Shown here: positions 48,101 through 60,100 of the stretch, piece by piece
Numbering within the stretch: the first letter of the stretch is position 1
Layout: every line of letters starts with the position of its first letter
The notes under the pieces: generated by a model
Told to the model about the DNA's origin: nothing
Database searches by the model: none
What the model saw: only the letters and a program-made list of their open reading frames with translations
Assembly: GCA_949128115.1 (NCBI GenBank)
Contig: OX421963.1
Coordinates: forward strand, 52,571,306 to 52,635,305
Reading direction: 5' to 3'
Length of the DNA: 64,000 nt
Origin: Anaspis maculata
Taxonomy: Eukaryota; Arthropoda; Insecta; Coleoptera; Scraptiidae
Made by a program: the position numbers and the translations under genes

Positions 48101-51100
48101 CCACATCAACAGACCACAAAATTTGGAAGACTTGAAAGATCAAATTCGTGAGGAATGTCCCTTGATCAGTGTAGAAGTTATCCAAAATTCGAGAATTTTC
48201 GGACAGGCTTGCGTACTGCCAAGAGACTAACGGGTGGCAGTTTGAGCATTTGATCCAATAAAAGAAGTCCCAAAGCAATTTGTATGAAAATAAAGAATTA
48301 ATTTTTCAGAAAGGAAAATTTTTGAATCAAGAAATTTGACATTGATTATGCCCGAAACTATCAGCTCAAAAAGTATAATGTGCATATTGCTGAAATCAGA
48401 ATTTCATAATCTATTCGAATCTGCAAAAAAAGGAAAGTGGTTCAATATGAAAAATGACTGATGAGGTCACAGCTTTCACAAAAATGGCGGCAAATATGAA
48501 GATTTTACATTAAAATGTGCCGAATTGGAAAACAAAATCGACCTGTTCGCGGAATTTTTTGAGAAAAGAAATGCGAGTTTTTTTATTGAATTTGTTCAAT
48601 ACTTTTGCCCCTCACTGTATGTTCGAAGGTTTTTCCAGGCAAAAATCAAGAACTGTGCTCCAGACAGCTCAGTTCGTTTCTTCGGTCAATGCTTTGGTGT
48701 ACCCTGACTATGCACTAGATGACGTCACAATCTAAGCCTTGAAATCTGTAGTTAAAGACGAATAGTTTGAAACTAAGTATTTGTTTGTACAGATCTAGAT
48801 TGAAGCACTCGATAGATATCTTCAATTGCATTTTTTTCTTGCTACGGTAACTGTATAGTACCTACTGTAGTTTTCAAAGTTAAACGGAATGACGCTGTTG
48901 GTGTTACAAAAAATACTCTCACTTCCAGACGCTCTATTTCAAGAACCATATATCACAGAGAGATGGTTGGATACATCAAAGTGTTCACAATTCAATATGC
49001 TACAAAAAATCATTGGTGCGTCATTAGACGACCAGAAAATAGACGCACCAGAAATTGCGATATGCTACACAAAAACCAATTTCTTGCACTTACTTGTTGA
49101 TGATGGCGACATGAAGCCGTCATCTCCGGCAGGCGGAAAATTAGTATGATCTAGCCTGAAGTATGAAGATCATCATTGTGAGCCGATTTTCAGCATATTG
49201 AAACGTGGAACGTGGAACGCAACGTGGAACTATCACGTTGCGAACCGCGTGAAGGTTCAAACGTGATGATAACTGAAAATCAAAGATTAAAATTATTGAC
49301 ATTTTATGATCGCATTGCTGTGCAATTTATTGTTAATATATGTTTGATTTTGTGTTTCATTGACCTTTATGTTCAAATGAACGTCTCGGTGAAAAAGATG
49401 AAGGTGAAGGAGGCCCCATACACATGAGAATGTAAACTGTGATACCTAATATGTCAGATATTTACAAGTTCATCAAAACGTCATTCCGAGAAATTCTTAT
49501 GAGGGATCCTCACGTGAAGAACAGTGATGGCTACCCAACCTAGAATTATTCCTTGATGTTGGATCTACCATCTTACTACGTGCTTGTACAATATTGGGCC
49601 CCAATATTAGACGGCAAAAAAAAAGTCGAAATATCTTGAAAATTCATGAAATTCCAGAAATTCAAAGAGATTTCAAAAACTATACCTTGCCTGTTTTGGC
49701 AAACTGATAGTCAAAGATAGAATCTTTATTACATTCTGAGCTATTTTTTGCAGATATTCTGTGATGAATTACAAAAAAAAACCTAAGAATAATTTTTATG
49801 TCGCAAAACAGGAAAAACATGCTTTGAAACAGTTGACCATAATAATTTTGGTCCGAACCAAATCGATTGTAAGATTTGCACCTCAACATACAGCAAATAG
49901 TCTGTTTCACCCTAAAATATGGTATACGTCTGACATTACCACATTCTCAATTAATTTTTTTTTACAAAACTCTTCTCCGTCATATATTTAAACATTAGAA
50001 TGGGTAGTTTGACCGGCCACAGTTTTTCCTAATAGTACAAGAAAGATAGATTTCAACCTCGGAAAAAATATGGACGTCCTGAAAATTTGATATTTTGTTC
50101 AGAATTGAGTGCTCTACAACATATCCAAAATCGCCAAAAATCGCACTCGGGGGTTTTGAGTTATTGGAGGGGGAGTGGAAAATTGCTGGTAAAAATGGAG
50201 GGGATGGAACCCGTCAACCCATTGGATGCGAATACATTATAGTTCGACGTATCATATCCCATTGATACCATTTAGGCACAAAAAGTGTCCATCATTGTTG
50301 AAGGGGAGTAGTGGGGGGGCGAAGCTCTGCTAGGTGGTCCATTTTGTTTTTATGGCCATGTAAAACCGATCACGACAAGTTTGGTATCTTTTCCGACTGA
50401 ATTCAATCTCCTGAACTCGTATCCGATGTGCAAATTTGGATGAAAACAAGTTTGAACAAGTTAACTTGAGAAAACTTGTTTTTTCTTTGACAATTTTGAC
50501 GAATTTTTTTTGTACTGTTGGAGGTGTTCATTTCCAGAAAATTTTCAGGGACCACTGGATTGAAGTGTATTCTCCACAAAAATCATCCACTCGAAGTATA
50601 ATTTTGTTTCTTGAGTTTAAAAAATCGATTTGAACTTGAGCCGGCGCGGCGCGTCGTCTACTACTGACTAGAACACTACAGCATGCACCTTTGAATGAAA
50701 ACACCTCAAACTATTGAAGAAATAAAAACTGATTTTCGAAAATTGGAGGATCTGTGGAAAATTGAATTCCCTATAACATAAACAAAATCGCCATGAATCG
50801 CACTGTAGGGTTTTGAGTTATTCAAGGGCAGAGGTAACAGTTCATAGAGTATGAATCCTGTCAAAGTGTTATACTCTTCCTCGAATAACTCAAAATCTTG
50901 CATTGCGATTCATGGCGATTTTGTTCATGGTATAGGGAATTCAGTTCTGCACAAATCCTCCAATTTTCGAAGATGAGTTGTTATTTCTCCAATAGTTTGA
51001 GGTGTTTTCATTTAAAGGTGCATGCTGTAGTGTTCTGGTCAGTAGTAGACGACGCGCCGCGGCGGCTCAAGTTCAAATCGGTTTTTTAAACTTGAGAAAC

Positions 51101-54100
51101 AAAATTATACATCGAGTGGATGATTTTTGTGGGGAATACACTTCAATTTATGGGTCCCTGAAAATTTTCTAAGAATTAACACCTCCAACAGTAGAAAAAA
51201 AAATCGTCAAAATTGTCAAAGAAAAAACAAGTTTTCTCAAGTCAACTTGTTCAATCTTGTTTTCATCCGAATTTGCACATCGGATACGAGTTCAGGAGAT
51301 TGAATTTAGTCGGAAAAGATACCAAACTTGTCGTGATCGGTTCTACATGGCCATAAAAACAAAATGGACCACCCAGCAGAACTTCGCCCCCCCACTACTC
51401 CCCTTCAACAATGATGGACACTTTTTGTGCCAAAATAGTATCAATGAGATATGATATGTCGAACTATAATGTATTCGCATCCAATGGGTTGACAGGTTCC
51501 ATCCCCTCCATTTTTACCAGCAATTTTTTACTCCCCCTCCAATAACTCAAAACCCCCGAGTGCGATTTTTGGCGATTTTGGATATGTTGTAGAGCACTTA
51601 ATTCTGAACAAAATATCAAATTTTCAGGACGTCCATATTTATTCCGAGGTTTCGCCGATTTCTTCACTATTTTTCCTGTACTATAATATTTCTCCCAGTT
51701 TACGTCCAGTGTTATTGTTTACCTTAATTATCAAAATAGGTATAGGTACCCAACACAAATTCAATAATAGCTTTAAGGATTGAGGGTGAAGATTCCAAGC
51801 AAATCAGTGTACATTAAGAGCTAATCTCCTCTTTATTCTTTATTGCATAATATTTTAACTATAGTTTCTGCATTACCTTGGCATAAAGTGCACCTCTTTA
51901 ATTCATTAGATTTATAAGTATGATTGTGAGTTGTGACCCACTTCCCACCTATAAAGTCTTAACTCGCCGGTACTACATGCGTCTTTTTATCATTTTAACA
52001 CAAAAACTTGCAAATAAATACAAATTTGTGTCCTGTTACTTAATGCACACAATGACTTTTCAATGACTGATTAGCGCGTCAAGAACAATTATCAATAAGA
52101 AAAAATGCATTGTCCTCCAGACGATGAGAAATTTAGAAACCCCATCTCAACCGACCACCTTGTTACTGTAAGTAATTGAAAATCCTTCACTTCTTTGATT
52201 GATTTGTTAGCCCATCGTGGTTTGCATCACGAACCGAATATGGATGATGTAAGAAAATCGTGACAGCCTATAAAGGAAGCAAATTCTTTCATTATACACC
52301 GCTGATGTGGTATACATACCCTTTGCAACCGGAATTTTGTCAAGGTTGATCTACTTTTGAGTCATTAAGGAAATTGTTTAGATGTCAAGAATTCGTAGGT
52401 ATATCCTGATTCCTTATTGTATCGGTCAGATGATGAGAGAAAAGAGGGAGTCCGGAAATAAGAGCAGGTGTACTCAGGTAGGAACCTACGTGTAAAAGTG
52501 ATAATAGTCCTTTCAATGAACGGTTATTAATTGAGTACTCCCGTAATTAAGAATTAGCCGGTTATTAACGCAATCTGATAAGTCCGGATCTACCATTACT
52601 GGTAACTTTTAATTGAAATAGCCTGCTACCTACTACCAGCATGTATGCATCTTAACCTACTTTGATGGCTGTTGGTAGGTATATTAGACTTCTACATGAG
52701 CTTTCTCTGGCTAAGTTATTATGTGTTTTAATAATATTTGCAAGGTTAGTGTGGAATTCCATTTAGGTGTTGTAGTAGTCATTGTCGCTGCAAAAGATGA
52801 GCTATAATACAGGCCTGGATTAGTGCTTGAGTTAGACTGTAGGGTTAGAGCTAGAGACTACTTATACCTAAGTCACTATGAGCTAATATGTAGGTATTTT
52901 ATTAGAACGAAACTAGTCACTAGTTACCTATAATGAAGAGTATGAACCTGTTCAAAAAGCTTGTGCAATATTCTATTTGGTTACGAGGTTACGTTATAGG
53001 TGGGTATACGTTAGTAAAGGGAAGGGTGAAAATCTGTCATGCTGGGAGGGTAGGTATTATTCTATCATAAGAACGTGTGTTCAACTTGCTTGGATATCTC
53101 ACCCTCATCTCACGATCACGAAAAATGCGGGGCACCGATGTTTAATACATAACATGAAGATCCCGGATACAGCTGTTAGGGCTGTTCGGTATTAGCATCT
53201 AGAGCACTAGTCCGAGATGATACAGGCTTCATAATAATCTGCGTTCGGTTTTATGCTCAGATATGGACGTGGCCAACCTCATGCATTGGTTGGTGGACAT
53301 CCACAATAAATTATGTCTCCGTTTTGAAGAGGCCACTGAGATTTTCAGACGCCACCATTCGATGACCACCAAAGAAAATCTTCATCTCGGGATAATACCG
53401 CCACGGGAACAGATAAGATCCTGAACTGAGTGGTGTATGCCCGTGGTATATTCCCCGGGGTTTATCCTCCTGGGCATTTTCCCGGAGTATATCTCCCTGG
53501 GCATTTTCCCGGAGTATATCCCCCTGGACATATTTCCAGGGAATATCCCCAAGGGTGGTCTATTTCTGTCCCTAATCTACTGTGGTACTCGACTTTAAGA
53601 AAATTAGTTACTATTATTATATTGTTGTTTATATCTATAGCCTTATTTTTTCATACCGGCTGATCATTTGAAAACTATCCACCTGCAATAACTACCTACC
53701 TATTCCTAGTGAATATTTCTTTGAGCAAAAATAGGTCGATTTTTATATCGAGGGGGACACCTAAAACATAGATTGACAAATTCTCATCTTCACAGCCCCC
53801 TCGCCTTCACCCACCCCAACTTCGAAATTTCAAATGACACTACCTACCTTGCGATACATCAAATTAAAGAGAATCAAAGTATCTTTCTGATAAGAATATT
53901 TTTATAAATTTTAACCCTAGCCCCTTTCTTTCTAAAATTCTCTGAATTTTTCCCATTTTTCTCTGTCTAATTTTGGTTTTGTATCCTTCTTGCAGTTGTG
54001 CTTGTGGATTGAAGTTGTTATTTTGTTTCTTGTTTTTTTTCTAGTATACACACAGAGTAGTATACATAATTAAGTAATTCGGGATCAGATCTATTGTAAG

Positions 54101-57100
54101 AAATTTCTTTAAAACACTAAATCAATAATAACAACAATATATTCTGGACCCCTCAATTCTCTTTAATTTAGTCAGCGTCATCCTAGATAGCATCAAAGAA
54201 GAGAATTTTTGTGGAAATAGTGCCACCCAAATTCACCCCTTTTCTCTCCCCCCACCCCAACTTCAAAATTTAACAAGACGCCACCTACTTTGTGATGCAT
54301 CAAATTGAAGGGAAAATTCTTTTTCTAAAAACATTTTTTTCAAAATTCTCAATCTCTCACATCAAATTGGACATTCCGAGTATTTTAGGAGGGAGTTTTT
54401 GACAATTTTTGAAATTCTTTTCTGAACGAGAATTCTATTTCCTTCAATATGATGTATCACAAAGTACGTAGTGTCATTTTAGATTTTGAAGTTGGGGTGG
54501 AGGAAGCGAAGGAGTGAATTTGGATGGCACTTTTTTCATAGAAAATTTTCTCTTCCAGTGCTGTGCAGGATGACGTTGACTGCATAGAAGAGAATTGAGA
54601 GTTCAAGAATATAAAATTGAACCATTGAACCCTTAGAGAATTTCAAGGAGGGGGTTGAAAATTTCAAATATATTTTGTCCTGAAAGAGAATTTGACTCAC
54701 TTCAGGACATGTATCGCAAGGTAGGTGGTGTCGTTTGAAATTTCGAAGTTGGAGTGGGTGGCGGCGAGGGGATTAAAGATGGAAATTCGACAATGTTTGT
54801 TTTAGATGTCCGTCTCAATACTCGTCTCAATATGAAAATCGACTTTTTTTTTGGCTGGAAGACATCTTCACTAAAAATCGAGAGTTATTGCAGGTGGATA
54901 GTTTTCAAATGATCACCCGGTATAGTTTTACATGCGAAGTATTGACAAAAATATATGTTATTTCCAGAACGCATTTACAGCTACACGGAAAAGCAACGTT
55001 ATGATGGCTGGTTCAACAATTTGGCTCATCCAGATTGGGGATCTGTGGGTAAGAATTATTCAAAAAAATTTTTTTTTTAATTTTCTTCCATTATCTTTTT
55101 TCTTTCTTTGATGAATTAGGTCAAAGACTCCACCTTGAGTTATCCAAAAATATTTAGTTTTTGAGTATCTAAACAAGAAAATCCCTCCCCCCTTGTTTGA
55201 TTGTAAGTGGCTGTTAGAATAACCCTAGTTGGGGGTTGCCATCAGCTTCGTATTGCGCGAATAGTAGGTAAATAATCAATCTAAAAGTGTAATGCTGGAC
55301 ATTTGGGATCTGTACTCTATTCTGCAACGCTTGTCAACGCAAATCGCTTGTTTTGGTATAAAGTAGGCCCATGCTAAATCTCGTTACTCTACCCCAAGAT
55401 GCGGCATCTTGTTGCGTGCCGCTTCCACTATAAATGTATTTTGAGATCATGTTTTCAGTCCAAAATACTCGGTGGACATAGATAGATAGAGCTTCATTTC
55501 TTTTTTTTGCATAATAATTATCGGCAAACAAAACTGGCCTAGATAAAGTCAAAAATTGAGATTAGGTGGTAGCCCGAAACAAATAAAATACAACTTGATT
55601 CTATTCATACACGTGTCAGATTATTATTGCGTCCAATTTGTAACCTTTCAGGATATTTTAATTCGTAATGCGAGAAGGTAGTTGCGACCTATAGTTGTTG
55701 CTCTTATTCAGAAGACAGTTCTAGAACAAACTGACATGGTGGTTCTGATCGCAGTGAAAACTACCAAGGGCACTTGAACTGCTGAAGGCAAAACTCTCAC
55801 AAAACACTTGAGGATTATCGCGAGCTCATCAAGATCTTAACGGAACATTAATTTTCATTTTCATCCTATAATTTTTTCATATACCTGCAGCAATTGTGTT
55901 CACCTTGCTGATGGAATACTAAATATTACTGACACAAAAAAAATCGGTTGTGTCACCCCAAAACTTTCCCGGCGAGTAACAAGGAACGGAAGAAAATTTT
56001 TAAACAAAACGTCCCTTCGGGTGGAAAGTTAGAATTTGAGACAAAATATTGAAATAAAAAAGCATCTTCCGTAAAAATGAAGCAAAAATTTGGGAAATTT
56101 TCTGGGATTTGAATTTTTCGGAAAAACCTCGAAGCTTTTCCGAATAATCTCTTCGAAAAATCGTCAATAAGGGCTTCATTTTGAGCCCTATTATTTGAGC
56201 CCGGTCTCGATAAGCCAGGCAATACCGAGGGCAATTCGCCGCCTTTGTCATTCTGTGCTGTCATTTGATTGTGAAGGGTGTTTTTTTAGAGGTATAGAAC
56301 TTCAATCAGCGATAGCGTTGGTGCTTGGGAATATTTTGCCGTCATTTTGTCATCTAAATATTCTAAATGAAAGTTGCATTTTTTGTTTGGGGGCGGGAGC
56401 TGGAAGCGGCGACTAATCAAAAGTGACCTATCTCTTCCCATTTTCAGTCATCTATACATATAGCGAAAGAATTAGATCGTTAATCTTCAGGTTTATGTTT
56501 CACATTTATCTCTTACTCTGGGGGCGGCGTGTGGGAGCGGCAGAGTTTGGCAAAGAAATTCTTGCACAGCTTGAGCTGGGAGTTTATCTATGTTTGAGGT
56601 AACATTAACATCCAAATCAGTGAAAATTGTTGGAAGTTGCACTTTTTTCTTTTGGGGGCGGAAGCTGGAGGCGGCGCCATATCAAAAGTAGCCTATATTT
56701 TCCCATTTTTAGTCAGCTATCCATATAGCGGAAGAATTAGATCGTTATGTCTTTGGGTTTGTGTTTTTCATTTATCTCTCACTTTAGGGCAGCGTTTGGG
56801 GGCGGCAGCATTCGGCAAAGTAACTGTTGCACAGTTTGAGTTGGGAGTTTCTAAATGTTTAAGGAAATATGACAATCAGTGAAAATTGTGAAAGTTGTTT
56901 TTTTTTGTTTATTTGGGAGGCGGGAGCTGGAGGCGGCGGGTAAACAAAAGTGGCCTATCTTTTCCCATTTTCAGTAAGCTATCTATATAGCGAAAGAATT
57001 AGATCGCTATGTCATCAGGTTTATGTTTTACATTTATCTCTTGCTTTGGGGAAGGCGTGTGGGAGCGGCAGAGTTTGGCAAAGAAATTCTTGCACAGTTT

Positions 57101-60100
57101 GAGTTGACAGTTTCTGAATGTTTGAGGTAATATCAACATCTGAATCAGTCTAAATTGTTGAAAGTTGCACTTCTTTCTTTTGGGGGCGGAAGCTGGAGGC
57201 GGCGCCATATCACAAGTAGCCTATCCTTTCCCATTTTTGTCAGCTATCTATACAGGGTGTTTCAGGGATGATAGCAAAAAATTTAACTGTGGTTAGATCT
57301 CGTCAAAATATGACGAAAACCTATATACCATTTTGCAAAGTTCGGCCTAATGACGAAGATACAGCCCTCCAAAGTTCACTTTTTTCGGATTTCAAAAATT
57401 TGTAGCTCAGGAACGTTTTGACAAATTTAGCTTTAATTCAGCAAAAACTGGTTTGTCATTATTATCTATCAACCTGCCAAATTTGAAAAGAATCCAACCA
57501 GTGGTGTAGGAGTTATGTGGGTCAATAATTTAGAAGCATCCGAAGAAAAGTTGACTTTAGGTGACCCCTCATAACTTCTACGCCACTGATTGACTTCTCT
57601 CCAAATTTGGCAGGTTGATAGATAATTATGACAAACCAGCTTATGCTGAATTGAAGCTAAATTTGTCGAAGCGTTCCTGAATTTTTGAAATTTGAAAAAA
57701 GTGAACTTTGGAGGACTGTATCTTCGTTATTAGGCCGAACTTTGCAAAATGATATATAGGTTTTCGTCATATTTTGATGAGATCTACCCACAGTTGAATT
57801 TTTTGCTATCATCCCTGAAACACCCTGTATAGCAAAAGACTTAGATCGTTATGTCTTCGGGTTCATGTTTTTCTCTTATCTCTTACTTTGGGGGCGGCGT
57901 GTGGGAGCGGCAGCGTTCGGCTAAGCAAATGTTGCACAATTTGAGTTGGCAGTTTCTAAATGTTTGAGAGAACATCTCAATCAGTAAAATTGTGAAAGTT
58001 GCACTATTTGTCGTTTGGGGGCGGAATCTGGGGCCGGCGACTAACCAAAAGTAGCCTATCCTTTTCCATTTTTAGTCAGCTGTTCATATACCGGAAGAAT
58101 TAGATCGCTATGTCTTCGGGTTTATGTTTTTCATTTTAAAGTGATTGGGGGCGGTTTTTAGCAATTTTCTCATATCGGCGGCGCATATTGAAGGCGGAAT
58201 ATTTCTGAGCTTACGTTTATAAGTGGCAACTATGTATTATTCATAAAATGAACACCAGAGCAGTACCTAGGTCTGGAAGAAATTGCAATATCATGTTATT
58301 TCAAGTTTATCGGGGGCGGTTTTCTCTATGTTGGCGGCGCAATATAGACATTCAATATAGCTTAGCCCTCCTTTGGGAGTGGCAGCTATGTAACATCGAA
58401 AAAATTAGAAAGGTAGGGCGTCTAGTTTGGGAGGAGTTTGAGGAACGGACGGACGGACGGACGGACAAAGCTGTTGCAGTAGCGATTTTCATCAAGATGG
58501 AAAATGCGCTAAAAACTGACACACACACGCATCAAGATCGATCGACACGGAGAAACTTTTCTTGTTGTTTTGACAGATCCCGACCTTTTCGCATACGTGT
58601 ATGGTTCCCAAAAAACGATTGAAAAGAAGTTTCAATTTTTTCGCGATTACCATAGTTAATAGATAGGTATGTTTATGTAACCTCTCATTTTTTGAATAAT
58701 TCGATGAGAGGTAAAACTATCATAATTTCCTACTAAAACATTTCAATTCAAGAATTATTCCATTATTATAATATTCTGTTGCCATTATAAACAGCATATT
58801 CTTTAACCAACTTTTAATTTACGTAGGTACATAGTGTTCCCTCGAGCTATGTAGCGTAGGTACTTCAGAAGCCATTCTCATTCGACTTGAGGTCAGTCAT
58901 TATTGTCGCATTAGGTACCTTCGAAAATATCTCAGCCGAAATCTTTTCGATTTTTAAGTTCAGTGTCACCACGCACAAGGACTTCAAAAGTTTTGAGTTA
59001 TTTTATCACCTACGTACTATCTAAAAATAATGATAAATCTGAGTGGTTAAATTTTATTAGGGATATTAAGAAAATCTAAGCTATAGCAAAAGTTGAATAT
59101 TCGGAATTCTTCTCTCGATTAAGTTTTGACTCCTGAGTCATAGAAGAATATATTTTTCTCCAGTTCAGTTTTTATTCCTAATTCAGAAGAATCAAAGTGC
59201 CGCCGCATACAAATTTGTTTCTGTGTGTACAAGGTGATTCATTCTCCGTAATGGAAATTCTCTGGGATATTCGCGTGGAATTCGCGTTTTTCGGAAATTC
59301 TTTATCCTCATAAAGCTTTATTATCTACAAGCGTTAAATAATACCCGTCACTTTTAGCACGTCGTCATGGGCGACGTGAAAAAATGATGATTCTGCGCAT
59401 TCCTGTCATATTTTCAATAAATTCTGACATTTACCAAACATTTCAAAAACCATTGTAGATAAAATCCTGTACGATACACGCGTTAAAAGTGTCTTATTTT
59501 GTTCGCGGGGTTGCTCTACTCGCTAATGCTCGTTTCGCAAGCGTCCCCGCTCACAAAATAATACCTGTCACTTTTAACACTCATATCGTAAATAGCTATT
59601 ATCTACAAGCGTTAAATAATACCCGTCACTTTTAACACGTCGTCATGGGCGACGTGAAAAAATGATGATTTTGCGCGTTCCTGTCATATTTTCAATAAAT
59701 TCTGACATTTACCAAGTTACTCTTGCAAAATATTGATTAGAGGTTTCGTTTTCGAGATATTTAGGTATTTGGGTTTGAAACCTCGGAAAACATCTCGAAA
59801 TCTCCACTTTCAATGAGCCCAATTTTGAATCCCTGAAAATTTCCCGTTTATCAGAAAAAATGGTAGTTTATAAACTTAGAAATTCTAGAAAACCTATTCC
59901 AGCTGAGAAATCATGATTTTTTTAAATTTTGCTTTTAAGACCTTTGATGAAAGTGGTGTTTTAAAGATGTTTTCCAAAGATTCAAACCCATTTTCCAATT
60001 TCTCAAAAAAAGAAGACCAATCAAAATTTCGCAAGAGTATTTCAAATTGAACGTAAGATCCAAAAATTGGAACGATTTTTGAAAATAACCAGTGGAGTGA

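Noticed and set aside
53430..53663. Open frame with GVYPPGHFP repeats as a structural protein
   Set aside because: A 27-bp minisatellite in an intron; no signal peptide, no splice context.
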